From positions 1 to 64,000 of the forward strand of contig JAPFBL010000605.1 of the NCBI GenBank assembly GCA_026182355.1: a stretch of 64,000 nt of DNA, given 5' to 3'. The translations under genes and the position numbers were made by a program. Position 1 is the stretch's first letter, and each line of letters starts with the position of its first letter. Below, in pieces: positions 11,382-24,035 of the stretch. The notes beneath the pieces are model-generated. The model was given only the letters and a program-made list of their open reading frames with translations, was not told the origin of the DNA and did no database searches. The stretch is from Hermatobates lingyangjiaoensis. Its lineage: Eukaryota; Arthropoda; Insecta; Hemiptera; Hermatobatidae.

Positions 11382-11735
11382 ACAAGATTTCACATAAACA
11401 CGTTAAATAACAATCAATGACCAAACCACAATATGAAATGAAAAAAAAAACTAGATCTTTCAATCTTAACAAGCGTTCTTCGTCAGAGTAAAAAACCTGT
11501 TTTTTTTTACTCTGACGAAGACCAGAGTAAAATTGTTAATAAAACTGTGAGCCATATGTTTTATACATACATATAACAAGATTTCACATAAACACGTGAA
11601 ATAATAATCAATAAACAAACTGCAATATGAAATGGGAAAAAAAACTACATCTTTCAACTGTAACAAGCTATTTTCGTCTTGTTCTCCCATTTCATATTGT
11701 GGTTTGATTATATATATATATATATAATTGACCCT
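11375..11735. repeat. Nested, degenerate foldback family A
   Basis: Two overlapping degenerate copies of family A. cacataaacacg and caatcaat...caaacc occur at 11390 and again at 11585. The right end gattgtggttt-type terminus is near 11700, then (TA)n. Confidence 0.7.
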
Positions 11736-11744
11736 AGATCTTAT

Positions 11745-11800
11745 TCACGTCCTGATGATGAATGTTGATCATTCGAAACATGTTGACTATAGAAATTGTG
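11745..11800 (+). other. Hammerhead-like core, unpaired copy
   Basis: cctgatgatgaat followed by a loop and attcgaaacatg: CTGATGA, one T, hairpin GAAT/ATTC, then GAAAC. This copy is not embedded in its own inverted repeat. It lies directly upstream of a PLE-like protein remnant (11830-12225), the order expected for a PLE 5' terminal region. Confidence 0.4.
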
Positions 11801-11829
11801 CAGACGAAATAATGAGAGTGTTATTTAGA

Positions 11830-11938
11830 AAAATTTAGAAACTTGTTAAGAAACAGGTATCAGCTAAATTTGCTGTTATTTTCAATAATGTGTGTGTCAA
11901 GGAAGGACTGCTACCAAAATTTACTAATACACACACAC

Positions 11939-11974
<36 letters not shown>

Positions 11975-12225
11975 TCTATTAAAACCTATGCTTACGAGTA
12001 TTTCTATATTGACACATTTTCGAATTAATTTTTCAAATTTCCTTACCTCTGGCTTCCATAAGTTTGGGACAAGATAAATCAGTTCTCCAAAATTTTTATT
12101 TGTCCCAAACTTATGGAAGCCAGAGGTAAGGAAATTTGGAAAATTAATTCTAAAATGTGTCAAAATAGAAATAGGCATAGGTTTTAATAGAACATGTATC
12201 AATGAAGGCCTGCTCCCCAAATATA
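11830..12225 (+). pseudogene. Penelope-like element ORF, N-terminal fragment, foldback
   Basis: Conceptual translation gives AKFAVIFNN and KEGLLPKFTN near 11870-11925, and KPEVRKFGKLILKC then GFNRTCINEGLLPKY at 12110-12215. The pattern basic stretch - FNRTC - x - EGLLPKY matches my recollection of the segment before the reverse transcriptase in PLE proteins. The second copy is partly repeated in inverse orientation (11975-12060 against 12105-12200), giving a foldback. (CA)n/(TA)n tracts flank it. Only a remnant; no RT or GIY-YIG domain is present. Confidence 0.45.
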
Positions 12226-12299
12226 TATATATAAATTCGATAGGATGGAAAACAACATTTTATAAAATTAAATGTTGTTAAACATTTATATATATATAT

Positions 12300-13870
12300 A
12301 TAGTGCGGTACCTTAATAATTATTCATGTTACCTGTTATTGCATAATATAGTGACTAAATCTATTCCTTTTTAAATAACATTTTCAGGTTTGATACACGA
12401 AAGTACATATTTCAATAAAGTTCACAATGATAACTATAGACATTCATCTGGATGTTAGAGTCAAAATCTTGACCATTGTATGGACACTAAAGTGGACGGC
12501 ACATACCATAGGTATACCACTGGTATTCATACCACAGAGTTGTGTTTTCTTTGTTTAAATATGCGCTTTGGCATTAACAGTTATCAATGTCATCTAAACA
12601 TTTCAGCCATACAAAATAGATAACACAAATAGCCATTGGATCAAGAATTTGATGTCCACGCGTAGTTACCTTTGTTATTTTATTGGTTGTGGATATTTTA
12701 ACCCAAGTACATTATTGTATTTAGAAGCACTAAGAAATTAACATTTCAAACATTAATATACGAAATTAATATTAAGAAATTAACATACAGGCAGGATAAT
12801 TCGCAAAAATTGGTAGGTCTTATTAGTAAGTCACTATTTGTAATATGAGCTTCTACTGATTTACTAATAATTTTGAGGTAAGGGAACAAGCCATTCTATT
12901 TTAAACCTAGCAAGGGGGGCGAGGGGCACGTGCAAAGGGTCTTTTGAGAGGGTACAAATAGAAAATAGAAAAAAAAAAATAATAAAAAGTTAACAAAAAA
13001 TCTGAAATTTTATAGAAAATTAGTTTTAAAGGTAGCAATTGTTTTTATTTTTTTATGTCTAATACTGTTTTAAAATGGATTTTTCAGCTGTAATACTTGT
13101 AAATTAAAAATAAATTTATTTTAAATTTTTCGAAACTAGTTTTTTTTAAATGGATTGTTTGTTATTTATGTTTCTTTCCATAGCCAGTTAATGTAACATT
13201 TTTTTTATGATTTGAATCATACGTTTTGTTTTAAAAAAAATCTTTGTTTTCTTTCATGATAACTGCATAAGTACATGAGTCTGTGACTAATAACAGCAGC
13301 CTAAAATAATCTTATGAAAATAAATATTTTTAGGACTTTCAGGAATTTTGAAGATTAATGGTTTATCAACTAAAGCGGGGAGGCAGCAAATATTACGACC
13401 GTACCGAGCAGCAAAAATAGTTGCTACGTCACTATAGATAGTTGCTACGCCACTATAGATTCCAGACCTTGCATCAAAGTGTAGCAGTGTTGCCCAATAG
13501 TGCCAAAGTGTAGAGTGTTAAGGTTGCAGGAGTAATATCTTTATTGATATATAACCTAAATAAAAGAAATATTTATAAAAAAAAAAGCAATCTCAAAATA
13601 TTTAACAGCAGAGCAGCCTTTTCACTCTACAATTCTACAATTCATACATAGAAGAGACAAGATAAAGATAAAAATAACTTACAATTGTAATTTAATTATA
13701 ATGCTTAACTAATTATTTAAACGAATAGTTGGCAGCACTGGCATATAACTGACGCCTCCAAGTAAATCAAATCGGAAGTATAGAGTCAGTGGCTCACGAA
13801 CTTGAGCCATACTGCAAATCGATCAGAATTCAAAATGGACAAAAGAATTGTCGGCTATGTCTACGAGTTT
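12300..13870. other. AT-rich spacer, nothing recognised
   Basis: No coding signal on either strand. The only local structure is a duplicated gttgctacgtcactatagat-like word near 13420-13460 and A/T homopolymers. Confidence 0.55.
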
Positions 13871-14224
13871 AAGATTTGTTATGGGCCATCTCCTTTCTTA
13901 TGGATTGTATAAAGATATGCTTGAAGGCAAAAAAAAAAGGTAAAATAAGATAAAGTTTCGTAAGTTATATCATTCAATGTAATAAACAGTTCGAAATGTA
14001 ATAAAAACGTATCGAAAAATACGATAATATAATGAAAGCGTAATGATAATGGAAGGGACTCAACTAATAACACTGCATAGCAAAAACCTAAGAAATGATT
14101 GTTCTTCAGGACTAACTACTATTGACCTCGTACCACAGTCATCAGGAGAAAAAAAAAAGCACTAGCAGCAAGGAGAGACTAAAACCTAATGGAACAATCT
14201 CTTTCCGTAAATTATATACATACA

Positions 14225-14460
14225 AGATTACACATAAACAAGTGAAATACGAGTAACAATCAATGATCAAACCGCAATGTGAAATTGGAAAAAACATACT
14301 ATGATCTTTCAACAGTAACAAGCGATCTTTGTCAAAGTCAAAAACCCATCAGTTCGGTTTTTGACTCTGACGAAGACCGCTTGTTACGGTTGAAAGATCT
14401 TAGTCTTTTTTCCTCCACTTTCATATTGTGGTTTGATCATTGATCGTAAATATATATATA
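14225..14460. repeat. Foldback element, family A
   Basis: Palindrome with arms aatgatcaaaccgcaat (about 14260) and cattgtggtttgatcat (about 14425), centred near 14355. The CTGACGA core, gaccg...cggtt hairpin and GAAAG are in the right arm. Flanked by (TA)n. Confidence 0.85.
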
Positions 14461-14469
14461 TATATATAT

Positions 14470-16420
14470 ATAATATATATATATATATAATCTTTTTTAA
14501 AGTATCCATTATGTAATACATAAATTCAATCTTATCCTTTATGTATTCATTACTTGTTTCTCACAATAATGAATTATTATTATTGATATATTATATTTTT
14601 TGATAAAATTTAATTAAGCTTCTTAATTTTTTTAACATTTTTTTTCTTTTAATGTTTTAACATTTTCTTTCCGCCACTTATAGAGGCTGCATTTCTGGAG
14701 CAATAAATTATATTAATAAGACACGTTTGAATATACAATAATATTTTTTTTTATTGAAAGTATTATACAGCATTTAGAAGACAAAACTTTCAAAAACAAA
14801 CAAAGAAAATCGGCCTCTCCTCACTAATCCTTGAATGTGGAAGTTCAGATTGACAGCCACTTACTTTCTTCATTAAAACATTGTACTACCCCTCAATATT
14901 TTAACAATATCGCCATACTTACATATTACAACTACAAATATATTATGTACGAGTTCATATAATAAAGTTATTTTGTCTGAGATATCTCCCCAAATACTCT
15001 AATGCCCCCCACACCACTCCCTTACACACACAATTACAGACGAGATTTTCAAATGATCCAAATTACACACCAAAACCGGCTTTGGTTATTAAACAAAGAA
15101 AAATTTACTTTTCAATACCCTTTTTTGCTTCTTAAGCGAATTTCTTTTAGAAACATCAGTACTTTCTTTTCCGATATTGATGAAATAAAAACGGGGTAAA
15201 AAAAACAAATATTTTAGAAAAATACAAACATATACTACGATTAGTATGAAGTTGATAATGAAATAGCAATAGTAAAAACAAATATATAACCACCAGAACC
15301 TTAGTAGTATTTCCTATTTCTAGTAGGCAATTCTACTATATTTAGCTGCAACTTTTAAATTATAGTAATAAATAAGATTTATATAATTAAAAACCCAAAA
15401 ATTCAGGGGCCAAATCAGACGGTATAAAGAATCAATACAAGCAAAATGGAATTAATTATGAAACTTATATTCCATATCCTATAAAAGTATTTTATACTTC
15501 AAAATAGTCAAAAGAAACCGAAGTGATCAAATCAAAGAAATAAAGAATGCATTTACCTATTCAAAAACAAAAAAAAAGGCGTTACCATTATATCTTGTCC
15601 TGATTTGACAATACAAATAATAACACTCGAATATACTTAATTCAAAGCATTTTAACAAGTAAAATATTACCTTTAGCAAAGAGTATTCATCATTTCTCAC
15701 TAGCTTAAGATATAATTCAAATTAAAAATTTGCTCGAAAATTGTCATCATAAAATCAAGATTTATTTCATTTTTTTTATTTAAGAACACAGTTATAGGAA
15801 GGTCAACAAATAATCGATCAATTACATTATACCATATGAAGTTATTCTGAAGGTAGAACTATGTTAATAAAGCTTTTATTTGCGTGTTCATAAATAAAAT
15901 CATAAACAGAACTTTAAAATTCATTTAAAGATTTTCTTATTCATTCTGAAATAGATATAACATAAGAAAGGTAATGACACAATTGTTTAACAATATCTAC
16001 GTTAATAAAGTACCTGTTCAGAAAATCAAAGCAGTAGTTTTCTATGATATTTGATAACACACAATACCGTTATAACCTACTGAAGGTTATAATCACATGG
16101 CAATAGTAAGCTGTAATCTTTACAGTGTTGACAAACTGCACAAGGACAAGAACAGAGCTGTAAATGTAATTGAAAATGTTTTTTGTTTACCCAAAATGGG
16201 ATTGGTATCCTGAAGGAATTTATTATGCTCATATAATAAACAATAAAATATCTTCAAATTTCTTTTAATTGCATTTTTTCCTCAGAGTAATACCCCTACT
16301 GAGATACTTGAATAGCAGAAGCAACCAAATGCTTGTTAATTACTATCTCTGTAAATAGTATCTATTCGATCCATGACCACTAAAATTAGTAAAGTTATAC
16401 TGTTGGTTGAAGTCTGCAGT
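14470..16420. other. AT-rich spacer, nothing recognised
   Basis: No host-gene exon, RNA gene or clear transposon end found in about 2 kb of low-complexity DNA. Confidence 0.5.
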
Positions 16421-16525
16421 ATACTGATGGTCTAGACCAGACTTTCTCAAACTTTTTCGACGTGAAACCCTTTTTGCTTCAGTAACTTCTAATGATTCTA
16501 TAAATATTTCCATATTATTTTATAA

Positions 16526-17910
16526 ACTAGCAAATGTACCCGTCTTTGACGGAATCAAAAATTTTATTATACTTGGTATTCCAAAATATCAATTATAGTA
16601 TTATACTAATACTATAATTAGAAATTATAGAATAGTAGAAAACACCATTATTAGTACAGTGTTAAACAAATGCCTCTGTATACACTACATTAGCTGTCTG
16701 TCCGTCAGGTTCATGGAAGAACAATCAGTTGAAACCTCTGACTATTGAGCAAGTAAACTACAGTTGACCATGTGAGAAAAACTTGGTTTCGCTAACTTGA
16801 ATTCCTGCGTTAGATAAAGTCTCCCTTTGCGACTTAGTTAACGTCATTGCGAAATAGACTCTGAGGGACCTTGCAGTCATTTGAATGGAAACAGACAGTG
16901 GCTTGGAATCAATGGTATGCGTGGTATACACACAGACTCCCCAATACCACATCCAGTTATTATGTCCGCCTCTATGGCATATCTGTGTAGAGCACGAACT
17001 CAGAGTCTTGTCCCGTTGCACAGTTTTTGGGTCACTCATGTTTCGTAACATGAAATTTGTTACTGCTATAAATTGCAGCATCATTGGTGCTCCTACTTTA
17101 AGTTTTTACTCATGAGCAGGCAGTCCAGGAGAAATAAATTCAGAGTCAAGAAATTCAATTAGATAATGAACTGCTTCTTCATCACTAATCCAATCTCTTT
17201 ACTGACTTGTAAGTTCTTTCCTCGGCTTCATATAGCGTAAGAACTTGTTTGTTGATTTCTCATGCCTGTTCATATTAAGGGCTGAGAATTGCTCGTTTAC
17301 AAAACATTTATTCTCAATAAATAATACATCCTTAACTCCGTGAAACACCATTTCAATGATGTCAAATACGCAATATATTCATGTGCTCAATTGAAATTAA
17401 AATCAACTAACAATACCTACTTGCCACACCTGTGTATTTTCAAAACAAACTTGTCTGTGAAGTTAGGAAAATACAGCTAAAAGCCCCATAACTTCGCTTC
17501 TGTACTGAATTAATAATCTATTTAGAGCCCATATTTTAAGTTAGGCACACACAAATCCAGTGTCAATGTTTCAGCTCGCTATGTCTTATGGTGGCTGAGT
17601 TTACTTGTGACAAACATTTTTGCGCTAAACGTCCATAACTTCACTTCTACGTTAAATTTCCAATCAATTCATAGCCTATATTTTAAGTTAGACCTACACA
17701 AATCTACTGTAAAAGTTTCAGCTTTATATGTCTTATGGTAGCTGAGTTTACCTGTGACAAAGTTTTGCGGACAAACAGACAAACCAACAAACCGACAGAA
17801 ATTTTTCTAAGGGTGGATTCGGTTTCTCCAATGTATGAAACGTAAAGAAAACTTGAAATGAGTCAGTTCTAAGCAATGTACAGACAAAATCATTATTTTA
17901 TTTATAAAGA
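16526..17910 (-). mobile_element. Helitron, minus orientation, non-autonomous
   Basis: On the minus strand the element starts TCTTTATAAATAAAA (at 17910) and ends in a short hairpin (ccgtc...gacgg type) followed by CTAGT (16526-16530), the Helitron 3' signature. It has an internal direct duplication of ~165 bp (cttcgcttctgtac and cttcacttctacg regions, 17490 and 17640) and carries a decayed PIF1-type helicase segment. A related 3' end is at 53660-53766. Confidence 0.65.
16690..17095 (-). pseudogene. Helitron PIF1-like helicase C-terminal remnant
   Basis: Reading the minus strand gives VGAPMMLQ (near 17090), a scrambled middle, then VYFAMTLTKSQRETL, an ETKFFSHGQL stretch, an in-frame stop and a CS(I)V remnant. 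These align in order with the end of Helitron helicases (VGAP..L, FAMTINKSQGQT, FSHGQLYVACSRV). The in-frame stop after HGQL and the poor middle show that it is dead. Confidence 0.7.
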
Positions 17911-18340
17911 TGGTATGTATGTTTCAAAACAAAAAGTAATGCCATTGAAATGTTTATTTATCGAATAGAAATTTAAAACTAAAAGATTTTAATTCCCATA
18001 TTTCCCACAATTACATAACCAATAAAACAGAATTACTAGAAATTTTAAGACATCGTTTATTTTGCAATCATCCTGTAATTATTCATCTAATAAAAATATC
18101 AGATAATTACAATAATTTTGTAGCGTTTAATGAGGATAATGTTTAGCTTTATATTTGAGAGTTTGATTCTTAAGTGAGCAACAGCATTAAGTCTACATAG
18201 GTATTTGTTTTCTATGGCAGTTAAAAGGGAAATACAATTTCACATAAGTAAGTAGTGGGAAATGGCAGCAATGTATGAATTGCATTTTTTGCAAAAGCAG
18301 GAAATCCAGGAATCAGATAGCTCCAAAAACTGACTAGTGA

Positions 18341-18514
18341 TAGTTTTATTCATCCTGAATATGAATAAAATATTGACCACTTCAACTTATGTGCATAAAT
18401 AGATATACACATGATTCGGTTTATTTACACATAGTTTTATTCATCCTGAATATGAATAAAATATTGACCACTTCAACTTATGTGCATAAATAGATATACA
18501 CATGATTCGGTTTC
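18341..18514. repeat. 91-bp direct duplication
   Basis: Two nearly identical tandem copies: ttttattcatcctgaat starts at about 18343 and again at about 18434, through cacatgattcggttt. Confidence 0.9.
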
Positions 18515-18669
18515 ATGATTCACAGAAAAAAAACACTGAATCCATACCCACTAAAAATTATTCTTTTATAACTTATAATTAGGAATGATACGTTCTATAA
18601 AAAGAAAAAATAGAAAAATGTTTTTCCTAAATGTTTTTTTGCGAAACCCCAGACTGTTCAATTCATGCA

Positions 18670-18850
18670 TTTTTTCATTACCACAGAGGTTAGTATCATT
18701 AATATTAAAATTATAGTAATCCGTCTTACCTCGTACCCTGCTGCTTCTTGTTGAAGATGGGTGACGCCCGAAACCGGTCTAAGAACTTCAGCAGCAGGGT
18801 ACGAGGTAAGACGGATTACTATAATTTTAATATTAATAATACCCAGACTG
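18670..18850. repeat. Foldback element, family D
   Basis: Inverted arms (attaatattaaaattatag / ctataattttaatattaat; cgtcttacctcgtaccc / gggtacgaggtaagacg) around a TTGAAGA, one T, GGG/CCC hairpin, GAAACCGG core at 18751-18776. Same family as 29430-29680, 39535-39720, 49030-49495 and 54065-54185. Confidence 0.8.
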
Positions 18851-19890
18851 TTCGTCAAGGAATTTTCCGAACTGGGTTCTGCAAAACCTACTTTGGGAAA
18901 ATCTGGTCTAGACTTGACACTGGGAACAAAACTATTCATCTGTGGTCCCTTTACAAAGATGTCCATTGTTCTCGCTATTGAAATGCCTCGTATAACTCCA
19001 TCATAGAGTGAACGCAGCCACCGGAAGCTTTTGAATACTTTGTGAGCAAGTTTAGTTTTTGACAATTAGGGTAAGTTATGAAGTCAATTGAACAACGACT
19101 GTTTGTTTTAGTTAAAGATGTTTTTTCTTATTGCTCCAAGACTCTTTCTCGTCCATTTCGAAACTTTAAAGACTCGGAAATAGAAAATGATACCACTTTT
19201 TATTTACATTTAAAGACCATTTCTGCCTGACTTGGTTTTTTGGTGGAAAAAAAAAATCTAAGTCAATGTAAATAAATCAAACAGGCACACCAGGCTACTC
19301 ACTATTCCCAGTTGAGTATTCAGATGTAGTTATCTCGCCTTTTTCGAAAATCAACAGACATTTTTTTTGGCAGCTTAGTAATTTTATTGACATTTTTTGT
19401 ATCAAATGTCATTGTTTTTTACTTACCCATTTAACGTAACAAAATAAATCTCAAATAATAAGAGTACCATAACATCCCTTTCCGTACATGTGTAATTCCA
19501 TAGAAAAAAAACACTATTTAGCTGATGCCCTCAATGGTTCTATTGTTTGGTACCAATTTCATTATGAACCGTCAACCGGTGTGATCTCTATAGTGTACAC
19601 AAGCTTTCGTAAACAATCATCCAAAAAAAATTTTTACATTTAAGTGCAAAAAAAATATATTTCTCGTTATTTTAAAAAACTGAGGGGTTTTTTTTTATTA
19701 ACAGCTTCTGTCAGTTTCATAGTAATTCCAAACTTTCAACGCTCCAGAAGCACAAATTTTTGACAAAAAAAAGTCTTAATTACATTTTTGAAAAAAAAAA
19801 AGAAATGATGCAATATTACCAAAAAAGAATAAGGCACATCTTATTGTTATTATTGTTTATTAATTGATGTTGTTGCAATTATTGTTGCTG
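18850..19890. other. AT-rich spacer, nothing recognised
   Basis: Short frames overlapping 18658-19065 are translations of the neighbouring foldback and its flank. No gene supported. Confidence 0.45.
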
Positions 19891-20868
19891 TGAAAAAGAG
19901 CTGAACAATGAAAGGATATATTAGTTTCTTCAATCCTTCAATACGCACACTAGTGACAGCTTCTTCCGTTACCAAGCTGTGAAAAAGAGCTAAACAATCA
20001 AAGGATATATTAGTTTCTTCAATCCTTCAATACACACACTAGTGACAGCTTCTTCCGATACCAAGTTGTGAAAAAGAGCTAAAAAATCAAAGGATATGTT
20101 AGTTTCTTCAATCCTTCAATACACACACTAGTGACAGCTTCTTCCGATACCAAGCTGTGAAAAAGAGCTTAACAATCAAAGGATATATTAGTTTCTTCAA
20201 TCCTTCAATACGCACACTAGTGACAGCTTCTTCCGATACCAAGCTGTGAAAAAGAGCTTAACAATCAAAGGATATATTAGTTTCTTCAATCCTTCAATAC
20301 ACACACTAGTGACAGCTTCTTCCGATACCAAGCTGTGAAAAAGTGCTTAACAATCAAAGGATATATTAGTTTCTTCAATCCTTCAATACGCACACTAGTG
20401 ACAGCTTCTTCCGATACCAAGCTGTGAAAAAGAGCTCAACAATCAAAGGATATATTAGTTTCTTCAATCCTTGAATACGCACACTAGTGACAGCTTCTTC
20501 CGATACCAAGCTGTGAAAAAGAGCTCAACAATCAAAGGATATATTAGTTTCTTCAATCCTTCAATACGCACACTAGTGACAGCTTCTTCCGTCACCAAGC
20601 TGTGAAAAAGAGCTCAACAATCAAAGGATATATTAGTTTCTTCAATCCTTGAATACGCACACTAGTGACAGCTTCTTCCGATACCAAGCTGTGAAAAAGA
20701 GCTCAACAATCAAAAGGATATATTAGTTTCTTCAATCCTTGAATACGCACACTAGTGACAGCTTCTTCCGATCACCAAGCTGTGAAAAAGAGCTCAACAA
20801 TCAAAAGGATATATTAGTTTCTTCAATCCTTGAATGCGCACACTAGTGACAGCTTCTTCCGATACCAA
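19890..20868. repeat. 88-bp tandem array
   Basis: About eleven copies of an 88-bp unit containing gtgaaaaagagct, aaaggatatattag, cttcaatccttcaatac and gacagcttcttccg. Copies are over 90% alike by eye. Subtypes (cttcaa/cttgaa, aacaatcaaagg/aacaatcaaaagg) cluster at the right end, suggesting recent spread of the last copies. Confidence 0.95.
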
Positions 20869-21837
20869 TTCTGAGTGGCAGTTATTTTAGATGACAATGG
20901 CCTTTCTTTACCTCAGATGAAGACTTCATGTGAAGACTTTTTAAACACTAGCTTAACACAGTTTTGTTCTGTAGTCGAGATCCAATATTTCATTCTTGAA
21001 GGTATTCACTCTTTTTGGATGGAATACACCCATGGAGGTATTATTGAAAATATTGTTCTTAGCATAAAATTAGTTTCTTTTCTTTTAATAATCAAAGTGA
21101 CTGTTCTGTGTATTTTCTGCATTCTGTACAATTTTTTGTTTAACATAACTAAGGACAAAAAAACACCTGCACCAACATTTCGGTATCAGTCAACATCAGG
21201 AATATATGCTCTTTGCATGAAAAGTAAACTAAGTCTAGCCACTAGCTGCATACACAATGACTAAGCTACAATAAGTAGGAGAGGGAAAAGAAGGAAAAGA
21301 ACGATAAATTAAATAAAAAAATAAATAATTGATGTATAAGTTATTTATAAGTAAAATAAAAGTATAAAATAAACATTAGAAGTAAAAAAAAAGATACATA
21401 TTGAGCCCCAGGAGTTGTTCTGACTCCAAACAGATAACATGTACCTCTTCTGAAGCACTTAAGAAAATATTAGATGTAGTGTCAGGGATATATACATACA
21501 GAAGAAAAAAATAAGTGAAATGAAACCAATCACTCTTACTGGTAAATCTATACATAGTTCAAATGAAGGATACAAACTTTGATTTTGATAAAGAAAAAAG
21601 CAATATCAAATAAATTTATCCCTATAGATTTCTGAGAGTACAAACACACAGAATATCTTTAAAAATGCTCGTCAATACTTCTAACAAACGCGTTTTGTTG
21701 GGAACTTTTTGTTAGCTGTTATAGTATAAAATAGAGAGTACCACATGAAGGAGGTAACAAGACGCGTTTGTACATCTATACCAGATCAGGGAAGTCAGGC
21801 ACCGGAGGGCTCAGTAGCAGTTCTTACCAATAAATTA

Positions 21838-22193
21838 TAGAGGGGCCAGGTTAGCTCAATGGTTAACATATTCGCCTCTGAACTGGTAAATCCAGAGTTT
21901 GATACCCAACTGGCCTTCGATTTATTTACTTAGAATAAATCTGAGCACGTTGTCCCGTCGAAGAGGATGTTAAACCGTCAGTCCCGAACCTGTACGATGT
22001 CAAATATTCGTTAATGATCCTTACTCTAAATACACTTGGGTTAGGCAAACTTTAGGAATCCCAATATAGAATCAACAGGCAATGTGGTTCGCCCATTACA
22101 AAAAATGAGTGCCAAATAATAAATGAGCCACAATTTCCACCCCCTAGAACAGCACTAATAGGTGAAAGCCTTATAAGTGCGGGCGTTGAAAAA
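21838..22193 (+). repeat. tRNA-derived SINE, near full length (~350 bp)
   Basis: The head is tRNA-like: gttagctcaatgg (A box), agtttgatacccaactgg (degenerate B box) and paired ggccagg/actggcc ends. It is followed by a non-tRNA body ending in gcactaataggtgaaag...gtgcgggcg. The better-preserved minus copy at 29065-29425 has a perfect B box. Not a functional tRNA gene. Confidence 0.8.
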
Positions 22194-22199
22194 CAAAAC

Positions 22200-23100
22200 A
22201 AACTAACAAAATCAAATATTATAGAGAAATATAAGAGGACAATCCTTTGTAAATAATATACCTTACATCTAAGGTAGTGCTCCTAGTTTACAGACAAGAC
22301 TATGATAATTCTTATTCAAAGGTCACCGTAAGCTGGAAAATCTGCAAAAAATGACAGAGACATGGTCCCGCAGTCAATCCACAACCATGTTAGATTCGAC
22401 GGATAAACTTGTAAAGCACGGTGTACGGCACTATAAAAACCAGTCCCTGAACAATATTTTTTATCTGCTAAATTTAACATTAGGCGTCGATAAAATTTCG
22501 AATTCAAGTATACCGCGTCCATTAATATAACAGGTTAGTCATATTCAATATCATAGGACCTAACCAGAGCTGTTAGTCTTTCAGGACAATAACGAGAAAT
22601 GATTACCTGACTAAACAGTTTCGGAATCTCCAAGACCACATTGCCCACACTGCGGACATAAGAACGTTCTTCTGACTATCCTAGGTCATCGAGCCAGCCA
22701 AGGAGTCGAGCAGAAACACTTCAATACTGGTCAACATATTGCCTAATGACAAAAATACCAAGAATGGACCTTAGATACAAGAAGAAGCTTCAAAACATAA
22801 ACTCTTATAATAAATAAACAAACAAAAGAATAATCAAAAAACAAGATTTTCGTAAAACTCAATTTGTTTTAAATCCAATGAAGGCTTCAATTGGTAGAGA
22901 GCAGAGTCAAAATGAGATCGAGTTATTACAGAGGCGTTCATCCCTTCTTCAGTTAAAGCAATCAAGGCAGCCTAAACATAAACAAAGAAGTATTAATGAA
23001 TATGCGTTAATAAATAACAGTAACAAAATATTAGTAGGTAGTAGCAAGATTAACATTCACGCTTTTATAAAGAACATCTTAGGACCTCACAGTCAGGACG
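22200..23100. other. Spacer, nothing recognised
   Basis: Short open frames here have no recognisable motif. No RNA gene seen. Confidence 0.45.
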
Positions 23101-23345
23101 GTAAAAATTGCAGAATTGTCAATTTTGATTTTTTCTTAAGAATAATTATATAGGAATTGCAGAATTACCAATTTTGTTTTTTTCTTGGGAATTATCACAG
23201 GAATTGCAGAATTGTCCAGTTTTGATTTTTTTCTTGGGAATAATTTTATAGGAATTGCAGAATTGCCAATTTTGATTTTTTCCTTGGGTATAATTTTATA
23301 AGAATTGCAGAATTGTCAATTATGATTATTTTTTCTTGGGAATTA
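23100..23345. repeat. ~60-bp degenerate tandem repeat
   Basis: Four to five copies of a unit holding ggaattgcagaattg, ccaattttgattttt and cttgggaataatt, with small indels. Confidence 0.8.
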
Positions 23346-23825
23346 CAGGAAAAGAGGCATCTTTTCTTTGTTTTGAGCTACTTAAGAAAAAAATAATTTG
23401 AGTTTAAAGAAAATCTAAGTAGATTGTATGTTCATCAGTTTAAACACAGGATCAATTCCTTTATGAGTGGCAGAGGTCAAAGTAAATAGGGTTTTCCTTA
23501 GGACAATATTATCACTATTTATCAAGTAGAAACACCATTGAGTTATAAGTGTGCGTTGAGGAGAGTACTGTTGAAGGGACCAGAAGTGTAACTTCTAAAC
23601 AAAGTACATTTTCTCATTAAAACGTCAGTCTACGTATCATTTGGACAGACCTCGCATAAAAAAATTCCTCTTTTGCTATTCTAATACTATCAAACCAGCT
23701 TCTCCTAACAAAGGTTTTGTGTTTAAAGTTCCTATTCCTACTAAACTTTTTTTTTTCAAAAAAAAGTTTTTATTTTGAATATTTTTAATTTCCTTCTTTA
23801 AAAACATTAGTTGTGCAATCCGTAA

Positions 23826-24035
23826 TTGTGTAGTATTTACTCATTCTGAGGTGAAATGAATAAACAAACAAAAGGCTCCACACAAATGAAGTTTTATTCA
23901 ACAACAACGCGTTTCAAACACTTTGCCTTCCTGATGATGAACACAAAGTGTTCGAAACGCGTTGTTGTTGTTGTTGAATAAAACTTCATTTGTCTGGAGA
24001 CTTTTGTTTGTTTATCCATTTTACCTCAGAATTTA
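23826..24035. repeat. Foldback element, family C
   Basis: Arms aatgaagttttattcaac (23888) and gttgaataaaacttcatt (about 23975) flank aacgcgtttc...ctgatga-t-gaacacaaagtgttc-gaaacgcg. Ends read gtgcaatccg...tatttactcatt, like family B. The core shows CTGATGA, one T, a six-bp hairpin and GAAAC. Confidence 0.85.

Noticed and set aside
19890..20868. CRISPR-like array
   Set aside because: Units are tandem without unique spacers, and the window is clearly eukaryotic.
20875..21264. 129-codon plus-strand frame after the 88-bp array
   Set aside because: No ATG at its start, hydrophobic low-complexity C-terminal half, no recognisable domain or splice context. Kept as unassigned sequence, not a gene.
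21838..22193. A genuine tRNA gene
   Set aside because: The A/B boxes belong to a ~350-bp SINE present in at least four copies with a shared non-tRNA body.
22316..22522. 68-codon minus-strand frame
   Set aside because: Looked protein-like in composition, but no known domain, no nearby exon and no repeat of it in the window.
23934..23965. Canonical, functional hammerhead ribozyme
   Set aside because: There is an extra base between CTGATGA and stem II and no independent stem III plus UH cleavage site. Reported only as hammerhead-like.
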